Below, piece by piece: positions 17,572 through 27,536 of a stretch of 64,000 nt of DNA. The stretch's first letter is position 1. Each line of letters starts with the position of its first letter. The notes under the pieces were generated by a model. That model saw nothing but the letters and a program-made list of their open reading frames with translations, was not told the DNA's origin and did not search any database. The stretch lies in contig NZ_JABEQJ010000014.1 in the NCBI RefSeq assembly GCF_014174255.1, forward strand, positions 1-64,000, given 5' to 3'. A program made the translations under genes and the position numbers. The stretch is from Gluconacetobacter sacchari (GTDB lineage: Bacteria > Pseudomonadota > Alphaproteobacteria > Acetobacterales > Acetobacteraceae).

Positions 17572-18588
17572 TCACCGCTCGCGGCGCAGGATCGCCGCGG
17601 TCGCGGCCAGCCGGGCGATGTGGCGGCGGCACAAGGCCAGGTCGGGGGCGCCGGTCTGCTTGCAGTCCTTCTCCAGCGCCTGGGTCTGTTCGGCGGCCTC
17701 CATCAGGCGCTCGCCGGTCCACAGCGATAGCGCCTGGCCAAAGGACTCGGTCCGTTTGAAGAAGACCGGCGGCCGCAATCCGCGCATCGCCTCCGCCCGG
17801 CTCTGCCCCGAATCCATCGCGATCCGTGCCCGGCGCAGCCGGTGCAGGTGCGACAGCAGCGCCCGCGCGACGGCGATCGGGCTGGTGCCCTCGGCCAGGG
17901 CGCGTTCGATCGCGGTATCCGCGCCGGCCCGGTCGCCGGCGGTGGCGGCATAGGCCGCGTCCTCCAGCGACACGCCGGCGGCGTCGCCGATGCAGGTACG
18001 CACGTCGTCCAGCGTCAGATGCCCGCCCCGGCCGGCATACAGGGCCAGCTTCTCGACTTCGCCGCGCATCGCCGCGCGATCGGGGCCCAGCAGGCCGGCG
18101 AACCAGGACAGCGCATCGGCGTCGATGCGGATCTCCTCCTCTCCCAGAACCTGGCGGATCGTGGCTTCCAGCGCCCGCCCTTCCTCCGGATAGCAGCCGA
18201 TCGCGGCGCAATGGTCCTGGGCTTCGGCCAGGGCGCGCAGCCGCGACCGGCTGGCCAGGCCGGGGGCCTCGATAATGACCAGCGTGTCGGAATCGCGCGC
18301 CAGGCTGGCCTTCAGCGGGGCGGTCAGGCTGTCGCCGCCGTCGCGCACCCACACCACCCGCCGCCCGCCGCTCAGGGAGAGCGAGAAGATTTCCTCTTCC
18401 AGCCGTTCCGCCGCATCGCGGTCCAGCACCGCGACGCGGAACGGATCGTCCAGTTGCGGGGCGATGGCGGTGGCGGCCTGGCGCGCGCGCTCGCGAATCA
18501 GGCCCGTATCCTCGCCATGCAGCACGATCGCCCGCAGCGCGCCGGGCTCGCGCAGGATCCGGGCGACCGATCGGGCGTCGATCTTCAC
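17572..18588 (-). CDS. holA: DNA polymerase III subunit delta
   Basis: 338 residues from a GTG at 18588 (MKIDARSVARIL). The GTG overlaps the lptE stop as GTGA. A longer frame back to 19308 runs through lptE and is not real. AIVLHGEDTGLIRERAR at the N-terminus, RIDADALSWFAGLLGPDRAAMRGEVEKL in the middle and the helical collar-like C-terminus match HolA, the clamp-loader subunit that opens the sliding clamp. The leuS-lptE-holA order is a common bacterial arrangement, which supports the call. Confidence 0.92.
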   Translation of the reverse strand: MKIDARSVARILREPGALRAIVLHGEDTGLIRERARQAATAIAPQLDDPFRVAVLDRDAAERLEEEIFSLSLSGGRRVVWVRDGGDSLTAPLKASLARDSDTLVIIEAPGLASRSRLRALAEAQDHCAAIGCYPEEGRALEATIRQVLGEEEIRIDADALSWFAGLLGPDRAAMRGEVEKLALYAGRGGHLTLDDVRTCIGDAAGVSLEDAAYAATAGDRAGADTAIERALAEGTSPIAVARALLSHLHRLRRARIAMDSGQSRAEAMRGLRPPVFFKRTESFGQALSLWTGERLMEAAEQTQALEKDCKQTGAPDLALCRRHIARLAATAAILRRER

Positions 18589-19334
18589 TGGCTGTTGACT
18601 GTTCCGTTGGCCGGCACGCCCCCCGCCGTCCCGGACGGATCGGGGGAGGACCGGCCGATGGCCATGCCGGGCATGCCGTCCTCGCCGACCGCCTGGCGCG
18701 GGATCTCGGTGCTGGAATTGGGCATGACGTTCGGGTCGACATAGGTGGCCTGCGGCATGGCCGCGTGCCGGGCGGGCGCTGCCCTGGTCCTGAACCAGAT
18801 CGCGAGCTGCTGTGTCAGCCGGTCGGCGACGGCCTGGGCCACCCGGCGCGCCAGCGTGGCCTGGTTCAGGTTCTGGGCGAAATATTGCTCGAACGTCTCG
18901 TTCTCGCCATCGATCACCTGGGCGTCGCCCTGGGTCAGCAGCGCGGGGACCGGCGCGACGGTATAGAGCATCCAGTGCGCGTGGGCCGAGGCCCGGGTGC
19001 GGCCGGTCGTATTGTCCGAATGGATGTCGATCGCTTCGTTCATCACATAGGAACTGACGCGCAGCGTATAGCCGGTCGGATCTTCCTGCCCGGCGCCGGC
19101 CAGGTTCTGTTGCAGGAACAGCCGCAATTCCTGCCCGTAGCGCTCGGGGATGCTGGCCACGTAGACCTGGCGCAACTGGTCGGGGATCGTGCCGCTCGCG
19201 GTGTCGCCCCCTCCCGGCGTTCCGTAGAGCGGCTGGAAGCCGCACCCGCCCAGCATCGTCACCATCGCCAGCAGCATCGCGCGGCACGGGCCGCGAGGCC
19301 GACGGCACGAGGTGGAAAGGGGCAGGGCGGGCAC
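18585..19334 (-). CDS. lptE: LPS assembly lipoprotein LptE
   Basis: 249 residues. A basic N-terminus is followed by a hydrophobic stretch and the lipobox LGGCGFQPLYG, the usual LptE lipidation site. The rest has the weakly conserved LptE pattern (VYVASIPERYGQELRLFLQQNL). LptE plugs the LptD translocon that inserts LPS in the outer membrane. It lies 4 bases after leuS and overlaps holA by 4 bases. Somewhat longer than typical because of a Pro/Gly-rich tail. Confidence 0.9.
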   Translation of the reverse strand: MPALPLSTSCRRPRGPCRAMLLAMVTMLGGCGFQPLYGTPGGGDTASGTIPDQLRQVYVASIPERYGQELRLFLQQNLAGAGQEDPTGYTLRVSSYVMNEAIDIHSDNTTGRTRASAHAHWMLYTVAPVPALLTQGDAQVIDGENETFEQYFAQNLNQATLARRVAQAVADRLTQQLAIWFRTRAAPARHAAMPQATYVDPNVMPNSSTEIPRQAVGEDGMPGMAIGRSSPDPSGTAGGVPANGTVNSQ

Positions 19335-19338
19335 GCGC

Positions 19339-21951
19339 TCAGCCCGCGATCACGAAATTGACGATACGGTTGGGCACATGGATACGCTTGACGATGCGCT
19401 TGCCCTCCAGCAGGCGCGCGACATTGGGTTCATGCTCCGCCAGGGCGATCACCGTCTCGGCCGGCGCGTCGGGCGCGGCGGCGACGGTGCCGCGCAGCTT
19501 GCCCATGATCTGGACCGCGATGGTCAGCTCGCGCGCCACCAGCAGGTCGGGCTCGGCCACCGGCCAGGCCCGATCGACGGCCGGCGCCCCGCCCGGCTCC
19601 AGCAGCGCCAGCATCTCTTCCGCCTGGTGGGGAACCATCGGCGCGGCCAGCAGGCACAGGGCCAGCGCGGCCTCGCGCCGCGCATGCGCCATGCCGGCAT
19701 CGGCCGCCGCGCGCTCGGCCTCGGCCAGGGCCGAGGTCAGTTCGTGCAGGCGGGCCACCGCGACATTGATCGCGAACCCTTCCAGCGCCTCGCTGACGGC
19801 GGCGATGGCCCGATGGGTGGCGCGGCGCAGCCCGTCGGCGGCGTCGGAGGGCGCGGCTTCCGGGGCGGATACGGCAACGCTCTCGGCCACCGTCCGCACC
19901 ACGCGATAGAGCCGTTGCAGAAAGCGCGCGGCACCGGCAACGCCGGCCTCGGTCCATTCCATGTCACGTTCCGGCGGGCTGTCGGACAGCACGAACCAGC
20001 GCGCGGTATCGGCACCGAACCGTTCGATGATCGCCACCGGCGCCACGGTATTGCGCTTGGATTTCGACATCTTCTCGACCCGGCCGATCGTCACCGGCGC
20101 CCCGGTGGCACGATGCACCGCGCCGTCGCCGCGCCGCTCGACCTCCTCGGGATACAGCCACAGCCCGTCGGTGTCGCGATAGCTTTCGTGATTGACCATG
20201 CCCTGGGTGAACAGCCCGTCGAACGGCTCCTCCAGGCCCAGATGCCCGGTCTCGCGCATCGCGCGGGTAAAGAAGCGGGCATAGAGCAGATGCAGGATCG
20301 CATGCTCGATCCCGCCGATATACTGGTCGACCGGCAGCCAGCCATCCGCCGCTGGGCGCACGGTCGGCGCGGCGGCGTGCGGCGCGGTGAAGCGGGCGAA
20401 ATACCACGAACTGTCGACGAAGGTGTCGAACGTATCGGTCTCGCGCGTGGCATCGGCGCCGCAGCGCGGGCAGGCGACATGTTTCCAGGTCGGATGATGA
20501 TCCAGCGGGTTGCCGGGCCGGTCGAACGTCACGTCCTCGGGCAGCGTGACGGGCAACCGGTCGTCGGGCACCGGAACGGGGCCGCACGCGGCGCAATGAA
20601 TAATCGGAATCGGGCAGCCCCAATAGCGCTGGCGCGAGATCCCCCAGTCGCGCAGCCGCCAGTTCTCCACGCCGCGCCCGACACCGAGCCCCTCCAGGCG
20701 ACTGATCGCCTCGGCCCGCGCGGCCCGGGTATCCAGCCCGTCCAGGAAGCCGGAATTGATCAGCGTGCCGTCGCCATCCCACGCCTTGGCGGTAATGGCG
20801 AAGGTCGCCTCGTCCTCTCCCGGCGGCAGGATCACCGGGCGGAAGGGCAGGTGATAGGCATTGGCGAAGTCCAGGTCGCGCTGGTCGCCGCACGGGCAGC
20901 CGAAGATGGCGCCGGTGCCGTAGTCCATCAGCACGAAATTGGCGATCCAGACCGGAAAGCTCTGGTCGGGCAGGAAGGGATGCGACACGCGCAGCCCGGT
21001 GTCGAAGCCGCGCTTCTCGGCCTTTTCGATCGCCTCCTCGGAGGTGCCCAGGCGGCGGCATTCGGCGATGAAGGCGGCGGCGCCGGCATTTTGCGCGGCA
21101 ACCTTCGCGGCCAGCGGATGATCGGCCGCGACGGCCAGGAACGCCATGCCGAACAGGGTGTCGGGCCGGGTGGTATAGACCTCGACCGAATCCAGGTCGG
21201 TGTCGAACCCCTCGGGCGGGCTATGCAGGCCAAAGCGCACGCGCGCGCCGACCGACCGGCCGATCCAGCGCTCCTGCATCACGCGCACCCGCTCCGGCCA
21301 GCGCGGCAGGTGCGACAGGCCCTCCAGCAGGTCGGGGGCGAATTTGGTGATGCGCAGGAACCACTGCGACAGTTTCTTCTTCTCGATCAGCGCGCCCGAC
21401 CGCCAGCCGCGCCCGTCCACCACCTGCTCGTTCGCCAGCACGGTGTGGTCCACCGGGTCCCAGTTCACCCAGCTTTCGCGCCGCTCGACCAGGTCGGCCT
21501 GGAGCATGTCCAGGAACAGCTTCTGCTGCTTGCCGTAATAGTCCGGCAGGCAGGTCGCGATCTCGCGGTCCCAGTTGAACGAAAAGCCCAGGCGCTTGAG
21601 CGTGCCGCGCATGGCGGCGATATTGTCCAGCGTCCACGCCTGCGGATGCACGCCGCGCTCCCGCGCCGCGTTTTCCGCCGGCAGGCCGAACGCGTCCCAC
21701 CCCATCGGATGCAGGACAGAAAAGCCCCTGGCCCGCTTGTAGCGCGCAACCACATCGCCCAGCGTATAGTTGCGCACATGCCCCATATGGAGCTGCCCCG
21801 ACGGATAGGGGAACATCTCCAGCACGTAATATTTCGGCCGGTCGGCCGGCGGCACGTCGGGCACGTCGAAGGTGCCGGCCCGCTCCCACTCGGCCTGCCA
21901 GCGCGGTTCGGCCGTGCGGAAATCGTAGGAAGCGGGGGTCATGTCAGTCAT
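19339..21951 (-). CDS. leuS: Leucyl-tRNA synthetase
   Basis: 870 residues, full length. [18 protein letters not shown] carries the HIGH-type signature and [10 protein letters not shown] the KMSKS loop. [17 protein letters not shown] and the editing-domain sequence [18 protein letters not shown] are also present, as are zinc-type CGACGPVP- and CPRCG-like pairs. It charges tRNA-Leu in the cytoplasm. It is preceded by the DUF3576 gene (49-base gap) and followed by lptE (4-base gap), forming one minus-strand operon that probably ends with the tRNA-Arg gene. Confidence 0.97.
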   Translation of the reverse strand: MTDMTPASYDFRTAEPRWQAEWERAGTFDVPDVPPADRPKYYVLEMFPYPSGQLHMGHVRNYTLGDVVARYKRARGFSVLHPMGWDAFGLPAENAARERGVHPQAWTLDNIAAMRGTLKRLGFSFNWDREIATCLPDYYGKQQKLFLDMLQADLVERRESWVNWDPVDHTVLANEQVVDGRGWRSGALIEKKKLSQWFLRITKFAPDLLEGLSHLPRWPERVRVMQERWIGRSVGARVRFGLHSPPEGFDTDLDSVEVYTTRPDTLFGMAFLAVAADHPLAAKVAAQNAGAAAFIAECRRLGTSEEAIEKAEKRGFDTGLRVSHPFLPDQSFPVWIANFVLMDYGTGAIFGCPCGDQRDLDFANAYHLPFRPVILPPGEDEATFAITAKAWDGDGTLINSGFLDGLDTRAARAEAISRLEGLGVGRGVENWRLRDWGISRQRYWGCPIPIIHCAACGPVPVPDDRLPVTLPEDVTFDRPGNPLDHHPTWKHVACPRCGADATRETDTFDTFVDSSWYFARFTAPHAAAPTVRPAADGWLPVDQYIGGIEHAILHLLYARFFTRAMRETGHLGLEEPFDGLFTQGMVNHESYRDTDGLWLYPEEVERRGDGAVHRATGAPVTIGRVEKMSKSKRNTVAPVAIIERFGADTARWFVLSDSPPERDMEWTEAGVAGAARFLQRLYRVVRTVAESVAVSAPEAAPSDAADGLRRATHRAIAAVSEALEGFAINVAVARLHELTSALAEAERAAADAGMAHARREAALALCLLAAPMVPHQAEEMLALLEPGGAPAVDRAWPVAEPDLLVARELTIAVQIMGKLRGTVAAAPDAPAETVIALAEHEPNVARLLEGKRIVKRIHVPNRIVNFVIAG

Positions 21952-22000
21952 TGCAGGTCCAGGGGCCGAAACGAAGAAGGAATGCCGGGGCGGACGTGGC

Positions 22001-22522
22001 TTACTTGCCGCCGCCGCTGTCGGCGCGAAGCTGGCGCGCCCGGGCCAGGATCCGCGACGTGATGTCCGACACCGTGTTCGGCGCGACGGGCGTATCGACC
22101 CACTGGCCGTCGGTCAGGGCCTGGCGGAAGACCGATACGCGGATCGCGTCCGAGCGCAGGTTGCGCGACAGGACATAGGCGGTGATCTTGAACCGTTCGT
22201 TCTTGCTCGCCGGCGGGGCGTACCAGTCGGTCAGGATCACGCCGCCGATGGCATCGGCCGAGGCGAACGGCATGAAGGACAGCGTATCGATCGCGCCGCG
22301 CCACAGATAGGCATTGACGCCGCTCTTGCCGATCTGGTCGTCTCCGCCGCTGGCGGACCGATCCTGGCTGATCAGGTGGTTCTGTGGCGTCGCCAGTCCC
22401 GCGTCGGCGCGGCGCGGCGACGAACAGGCGGTCAGGCCAAGAAGCGGGGACAGCGCCAGCACGCCCAGCAGGCGGGCCGATGACGGAAGGCGGCGAATGG
22501 CGGATGGCGGTCGAACGGTCAT
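22001..22522 (-). CDS. DUF3576 lipoprotein
   Basis: 173 residues from ATG 22522, preceded by AGGGG. A longer start at 22615 lacks a site. A signal sequence ends in a lipobox-like LTACSS. The body ([33 protein letters not shown]) is typical of DUF3576, an alphaproteobacterial family of envelope lipoproteins commonly found before leuS. Function is unknown; the neighbourhood with lptE points to the cell envelope. Confidence 0.82.
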   Translation of the reverse strand: MTVRPPSAIRRLPSSARLLGVLALSPLLGLTACSSPRRADAGLATPQNHLISQDRSASGGDDQIGKSGVNAYLWRGAIDTLSFMPFASADAIGGVILTDWYAPPASKNERFKITAYVLSRNLRSDAIRVSVFRQALTDGQWVDTPVAPNTVSDITSRILARARQLRADSGGGK

Positions 22523-22794
22523 GGTGCCCCTGTGGTCCCCTCGGGTCTGGCCCCGCTGATGATGGATCGGCGGCCGTGGCGTTTCCTGCCCGTCCGGGGC
22601 CGGCGGTCGGACCACGGTTCAGCCGGTTGCAATGCCGTCTTCATATCCCGCCCCGGCATCCCCGCCAAGTCGGGCGGTGATTTTCTGCCGGGCCGGCGAA
22701 ATGGCGTGCGGCCCCCCGGATTCCGCGCCTTGCCTTCCCCGTTCCAGGGGGTTTCAAGAGAGCGGCCCCGCGCGGCGGCACAGGGGGGCGGCAC

Positions 22795-24720
22795 GTGACG
22801 AAATGCGGGATCGGGAGGCGCGGCGTGGCAGGGATCGCGGAAGGGTGGAAAGCATGGGGCGGCGCGATCGTCCTGGCCGTCCTGTCGCTGTCGGCGGCGC
22901 CTCGGCCCGGCATGGCCGCCCGCCTGACGCCGGCGGAGAAATTGACGCTGGTCCGCGCCGATGTCGCGCCCGCATCGGCCCGGGGCGTGTCGATCGTGAC
23001 GCTGCCGGGCGTGCCGCGCGCCGGCCTGCCCGCCCTGCGCATGGCGTTGGTCGACGGGGCATCCCAACCCTCGCCGCTGGCGCTGATGGCAAGCTGGGAC
23101 CGCGACCTGGCGCGGCGGGTCGGGCAGGCCCGGGCCCGCGCCATCCGGGCCGGCGGCCGCGCGCTCGCGGCCCTCGGCGGAATCGGCCCCCTGCCGGCCG
23201 GCCGCACGCGCGACGGCGAGGACCCGCTATTGTCCGGCCGGATGATGGGCGAGGTCGCGGCGGGGCTGATCGCGGGCCATGTGCTGCCCCTGTTCGGCGG
23301 GCTGGGCCAGCCCGGACCCGACGGGATGGAACAGGACCGGCTGCTGGCGCTCCATGTCGCGCTGGAGCATGCCGCCGGGGCCGGGATGCTGTGCCATGTC
23401 GCGACCGTGGCGATGCGGCCCTGCGGCGCGCTCGAGGGCATGGAACGCACGCTGCGCGACGGATGGCGCTATGGCGGCATGATCGCCCTGATGGCGGACC
23501 GCGCGACGCCCGAGGCCCCGCCGGCGATGCATCGCACGCTGGTGCTGTCCGCCCTGGCGGCCGGTGTCGATGTGGAGGGCGAGCCCGGAACAGCCGAAAC
23601 GGCGCTGTTCGGCGCGACCCTGCGCCAGGCGTTGAAGGGCGGTGCGGTGCCGCCCGTCAGGCTCGACCGCATGGCCGCCCACATCATGCAGGCGATGGAC
23701 GCGGCCGGCGTGACCGAGCATCCCCCGCCGTTCGGCGCGTTGCGCGCCCCGGCCCCCTACCAGGGGCCACTGGTCGGGGACGAGGTCGCCGAGGGCACGG
23801 TGCTGCTGCGGAACGAAAACGCGGTCCTGCCGCTTGCCGGTACGGCCGCCGCGCCGATCCTCGTCCTGGGGGCGGGGCCGGCCCGCACGGCCGCGCGCGC
23901 GATGGCCGACGCACTGGGCCGCGCCGGCCACGCCGCGCGACTGGCCGCCGACGCGCCAAATGGCACAGCACTCCCGCCCGACGTCGCGCAGGCCGGTCCG
24001 GTCGTCATTTTTTCCGCAGGGTCCGAGGACGATCGGCTGATCGGCGCGGTGGCCGACAGCGGCGCGCATGTGGTCGTCGTCCTGCTGTCGGACGATCCCG
24101 ACCGCCCCATGCCCTGGCTGGACCAGGTCGACGGCGTGGTCCAGGCCTGGTCGTGGCGCGACGGAGGCGAGGACGCGCTCGCGGCGCTCCTGGGCGGGCA
24201 GCGCGATTTCTCCGGGCGGCTGCCCGTGACCCTGACCGGCGGCGCGGCGCCGGCGCATCCGGCGGGCTACAAGGCATTCGACCGGGCGCATGTCGCGCCG
24301 CTGTTCCCGTTCGGGTACGGGCTGGCGATTCACGCGCGCTTCGCCTATGGCGACCTGAAGGTGACGCGGGACGGCTCCCGGCTGCTGGTCGCCTTCAGCG
24401 TGACCAATCGCGGCACCGCGCCCGGGCGCGACGTGCCGCAGATCTATCTCGACCTGCCGGACGGCAGTGGCGAGGCACCGAAACGGCTGATCGGCTGGCG
24501 CACCGTGCAACTCGCGCCCGGCCAGAGCGCGCGGCTGGCGGTGGGGATCGACGCGCGGATGCTGGGCCGATGGAATCCCGCGGCGCTGGAATGGGTGGCG
24601 CCGGCCGGCGATTACGGGGTCTCGCTGGGCGGTCATTCCGCCAACCTGGCCCGGCAGGTGATGATCCATCTGCCGGAACTGCACGTCCCCGCCGCCCTGC
24701 CGGAGGGCGAGGCCGGCTAG
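22795..24720 (+). CDS. Divergent glycoside hydrolase family 3-like secreted protein
   Basis: 641 residues from GTG 22795 after GGGGGG; a signal-type hydrophobic stretch spans residues ~20-42. The fold order follows GH3: N-terminal barrel-like part, the second domain with EGTVLLRNENAVLPL, FSGRLPVTL and PLFPFGYGL, then a fibronectin-III-like end. The catalytic barrel is poorly conserved. The usual lysine-histidine motif is not obvious, and the region of the usual SDW nucleophile reads MIALMADRAT, so an Asp is present. It may be a weak or non-catalytic beta-glucosidase relative. It converges on the lytic transglycosylase gene with a 7-base gap. Confidence 0.72.
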   Translation: MTKCGIGRRGVAGIAEGWKAWGGAIVLAVLSLSAAPRPGMAARLTPAEKLTLVRADVAPASARGVSIVTLPGVPRAGLPALRMALVDGASQPSPLALMASWDRDLARRVGQARARAIRAGGRALAALGGIGPLPAGRTRDGEDPLLSGRMMGEVAAGLIAGHVLPLFGGLGQPGPDGMEQDRLLALHVALEHAAGAGMLCHVATVAMRPCGALEGMERTLRDGWRYGGMIALMADRATPEAPPAMHRTLVLSALAAGVDVEGEPGTAETALFGATLRQALKGGAVPPVRLDRMAAHIMQAMDAAGVTEHPPPFGALRAPAPYQGPLVGDEVAEGTVLLRNENAVLPLAGTAAAPILVLGAGPARTAARAMADALGRAGHAARLAADAPNGTALPPDVAQAGPVVIFSAGSEDDRLIGAVADSGAHVVVVLLSDDPDRPMPWLDQVDGVVQAWSWRDGGEDALAALLGGQRDFSGRLPVTLTGGAAPAHPAGYKAFDRAHVAPLFPFGYGLAIHARFAYGDLKVTRDGSRLLVAFSVTNRGTAPGRDVPQIYLDLPDGSGEAPKRLIGWRTVQLAPGQSARLAVGIDARMLGRWNPAALEWVAPAGDYGVSLGGHSANLARQVMIHLPELHVPAALPEGEAG

Positions 24721-24727
24721 GACGTGC

Positions 24728-25924
24728 CTATTGGCCCGGACGCACGATCATGCAGTCCAGCCCCTGCCGATGCATCGACGAACAGGCGCTGGCGGCACTG
24801 GCGCGAGCCAGGCCCGCCAGCCGGGCGCGATAAAGCGAACGCCCGTTGAACGCGGGCACGGGCTGCACGATGCTGCGCGCGCCGTTCAGGGCGTCGAAGG
24901 CCGCCTGGCGCGCCATGGTGTTGGCGAAACGGGCCTGCCCTTCCGAGGTAAAGGCGCCGACCTGGATCGCCCACTGGCCGTAATTCACGCCCGACGCCGC
25001 GCCACCGGCCAGGGGCGGGCGCGCGGCAACAGGCATGGCTGCGGCTGGCACGGCGGCGACCGGCGCGGGTGGCGGCAGCGGCGCCGGCATGGGGGGCGCC
25101 AGCGGCTGGCACGGTGCGTCGGGATCGTAGGCCGCATCGGGATCATGCGCGCATTGTCCGGCGGGGGCCCCGCGCGGCACATAGGCGGCGTACTGCACCG
25201 GCTGGCCGCCAGTCGGGTCGGCGATGGTGGGAGTGACGACGACCGGCTGCGCGGCGGGGGCGGCCGATGCCATGGCCACCGGCAGGCTGGCCGGCGTGGC
25301 CGACACCATCTGGCTGTCGCTGCCATAGGCGGCCAGCGGGCCGCTGAGGGCGACCGCCGTGCCCAGATGCGGCGTGACCGAGGCCAGGTAGTTGATCGTC
25401 TCGTTCGGCAATTGCCGCCCGGTCTGAAGATAATCGTCCAGCCGCTGCGGGCCGGCATTATAGGCCGCGAGAAAGCCCGGCGCGCCGTAGCGGTCATACA
25501 TCAGCCGGATATAGGCGGTGCCGGCCAGGATATTGTCGTGCGGCTCGTACGGGTCCGGCCCCAGCCCGTTCTGCGCCTGCATGTCGGCATAGGTCTGCGG
25601 CATCAGTTGCATCAGCCCCATCGCCCCGGCCGAGGACGTGATCGGCTGGCCGTCCAGATATTCATGGCCGCCCGATTCCTGCTGGATCACCGCACGCACC
25701 CATTCCTGCGGGACCGAGAAGCGGGTCGAGGCATCGGCGATATAGGGCCGCCACGGGTCCCCGGGCGGCCCGGGCGCGCGATAGGCGCCGTTCCGGGCGT
25801 AATAGCGGGAATAGCGCGAGCCGGGCGTGCCGCCGCATGCCGCCAGCGAGGCGACCCCGATCAGGGCCAGCCCGATCAGGGCGGCCTGGCGGCCGCGCCG
25901 ACGGCCGGACGCTAGATCAGGCAT
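24728..25924 (-). CDS. Lytic murein transglycosylase with C-terminal SPOR domain
   Basis: 398 residues from ATG 25924; the same frame continues far upstream without meaning. A lipobox-like LAACGG ends the signal segment. The SLT domain (~65-180) has VIQQESGGHEYLD with the catalytic Glu, then SAGAMGLMQLMPQTYAD and AYNAGPQRLDDYL. A Pro/Ala-rich linker (~240-320) leads to a SPOR-type domain (WAIQVGAFTSEGQARFA) that binds denuded peptidoglycan at division sites. It would cleave murein glycan strands in the periplasm. The start overlaps the DUF1489 gene by 13 bases. Confidence 0.88.
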   Translation of the reverse strand: MPDLASGRRRGRQAALIGLALIGVASLAACGGTPGSRYSRYYARNGAYRAPGPPGDPWRPYIADASTRFSVPQEWVRAVIQQESGGHEYLDGQPITSSAGAMGLMQLMPQTYADMQAQNGLGPDPYEPHDNILAGTAYIRLMYDRYGAPGFLAAYNAGPQRLDDYLQTGRQLPNETINYLASVTPHLGTAVALSGPLAAYGSDSQMVSATPASLPVAMASAAPAAQPVVVTPTIADPTGGQPVQYAAYVPRGAPAGQCAHDPDAAYDPDAPCQPLAPPMPAPLPPPAPVAAVPAAAMPVAARPPLAGGAASGVNYGQWAIQVGAFTSEGQARFANTMARQAAFDALNGARSIVQPVPAFNGRSLYRARLAGLARASAASACSSMHRQGLDCMIVRPGQ

Positions 25925-26358
25925 AGCCCGGCCAGGTCCCGCCGCAGCGCCTCGGGCAGCATCCCGCTCTCGCCGCCACCGGCCGCCAGGTCGGCCGGCG
26001 CGTCGGCGGGCGACAGATAGCGCCAGCCCTGGAACGGCCGCATCGGGCGCGGCGAAACCGCGACGATCTCGGGCGCCAGCACCACCAGCGCGCAGGCCAC
26101 CCCGTCCTCGCGCGTGTCGGGGCGGATCTCGACCACCCGCTGGCGGCACAGGATCAGCCCGCCGATGACCCGGTAGAGCGAGCCGCCATCCACGATCTCC
26201 GCCGCCCGGCGCGGGAACATGCGGGTCCGCAACCAGGGGCGGCCGGATGGCTGCGTCCCGTCCAGCCCGTCCCCGGCGCCCTCCGCCATGGTGCGCTGCC
26301 GGTGCGCCAATTCCTCGACCGACGCGATTCCGACCGCGAGCTTGACCAGATGCAGCAT
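25912..26358 (-). CDS. DUF1489 family protein
   Basis: 148 residues. MLHLVKLAVGIASVEEL at the start and TRMFPRRAAEIVDGGSLYRVIGGLILCRQ in the middle are characteristic of DUF1489, a cytoplasmic alphaproteobacterial family of unknown function. The gene follows the nucleoside hydrolase gene after 3 bases and overlaps the transglycosylase start, so the three are one transcription unit. Confidence 0.85.
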   Translation of the reverse strand: MLHLVKLAVGIASVEELAHRQRTMAEGAGDGLDGTQPSGRPWLRTRMFPRRAAEIVDGGSLYRVIGGLILCRQRVVEIRPDTREDGVACALVVLAPEIVAVSPRPMRPFQGWRYLSPADAPADLAAGGGESGMLPEALRRDLAGLCLI

Positions 26359-26361
26359 GGA

Positions 26362-27498
26362 TCAGGGACGTCCCACGGGATGCACGTCGCTTTGCGCCTC
26401 GCGCAGGAATGTGTCCAGAAAGCGCGGGGCGTCGATCGACTGCACGATCCGCACCTTGCGGATCCCCGTCCCGGTGGGCGCGGTGGAATCGGGCCAGACC
26501 ACGACATGGCCGTAATGCGGCCCGTTGGCGATGTCGATGTCCATATAGGCCTCCAGCGAGGCGGTGATCAGGGTCGGATCGGCGGCGATCGCGGTCGCCA
26601 TCTCGTCCCACATCGGCAGCGGGTCGTAATAGGTGCCGATATAATCGGTCATCGGCGTGCGCTTCTGCCGGATGCGCTTCAGGTAGTCGCGCGTCATCAT
26701 CAGGTCGTTGGACACGTTGCCGACGACGGTAATCGACGGCCACGGCGCGGTCAGCGCGATATGCGCCGCCTCGGGGTCGAAGATCATGTTGAAATCCGAG
26801 GCGAAATCGACGTTGCCGGTCAGCGAGCGCATGCTGGTGTCCAGCAGCCCGCCCATGAAGATCAGTTCCTTCGCCGTGGCGGCGAAGGTCGGGTCGATCC
26901 GGATCGCCAGCGCCAGGTTGGTCATCGGCCCGGCCTCGACGATGGTCACCTGGTGCGGATGGGCATGGACCTGGCGGATCAGGAACAGGGCGGCGCATTC
27001 CGCCGCCGGTTTCATGGTCGGCGCGCCGTCCTTCATCGGCGGCAGCGGCGGCTGTTCGGCGGGCACCTTGTCCATCGACCCGAGCCCGCCCCAGGCGCCC
27101 TTCCACGGGATGGTGCCGAACTGCTTTTCGCGCAGGCGCATCACGGGCACGCTGTTGATCAGCGGATAGACGGCGCCGTCGGCCACCGGCACGTCGGTCC
27201 GGCCGATAATCTCCAGGAAGCGGCGCAGATGGGCGGATTCCTGGTTTTCCCAGCCGTCGCCGGTCGCGACGGTAAAGCCCAGCACCCTGACGGCGGGGTT
27301 GAACAGCAGCGGGATGATCGATTGCTGGTCGGAGCCGCCCGGCCCGAGGAAATCATTGTCCTCGATCACCAGGCGCGGTTCGGCCGCCTCGGCCACCGGC
27401 GGGGCGGCGGCCAGCAGGCCGACCCCCAGCGCGAGCGCCCGCAGCACGGCGGGCAGGAGGGGGCGGGGAGTCCTGGTGCGGGAGAAAGGGAAAGCCAT
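26362..27498 (-). CDS. Exported nucleoside hydrolase-like protein
   Basis: 378 residues with a clear signal peptide (hydrophobic segment, then APPVAEAAEP). The inosine-uridine nucleoside hydrolase fold is suggested by VIEDNDFLGPGGSDQQSIIPLLF, VLGFTVATGDGWEN, TIVEAGPMTNLALAIRIDP and DFNMIFDPEAAHIAL. The family's DTDPGxDDA calcium/catalytic loop is altered to DNDFLGPGGSDQQ, keeping spaced acidic residues. It may split the N-glycosidic bond of nucleosides in the periplasm, or have changed substrate. It is the first gene of the unit with DUF1489 and the transglycosylase. Confidence 0.8.
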   Translation of the reverse strand: MAFPFSRTRTPRPLLPAVLRALALGVGLLAAAPPVAEAAEPRLVIEDNDFLGPGGSDQQSIIPLLFNPAVRVLGFTVATGDGWENQESAHLRRFLEIIGRTDVPVADGAVYPLINSVPVMRLREKQFGTIPWKGAWGGLGSMDKVPAEQPPLPPMKDGAPTMKPAAECAALFLIRQVHAHPHQVTIVEAGPMTNLALAIRIDPTFAATAKELIFMGGLLDTSMRSLTGNVDFASDFNMIFDPEAAHIALTAPWPSITVVGNVSNDLMMTRDYLKRIRQKRTPMTDYIGTYYDPLPMWDEMATAIAADPTLITASLEAYMDIDIANGPHYGHVVVWPDSTAPTGTGIRKVRIVQSIDAPRFLDTFLREAQSDVHPVGRP

Positions 27499-27536
27499 GC
27501 CGGGTCCTGTCTGAATGGGGCCGAGCGTCCGGCGGC

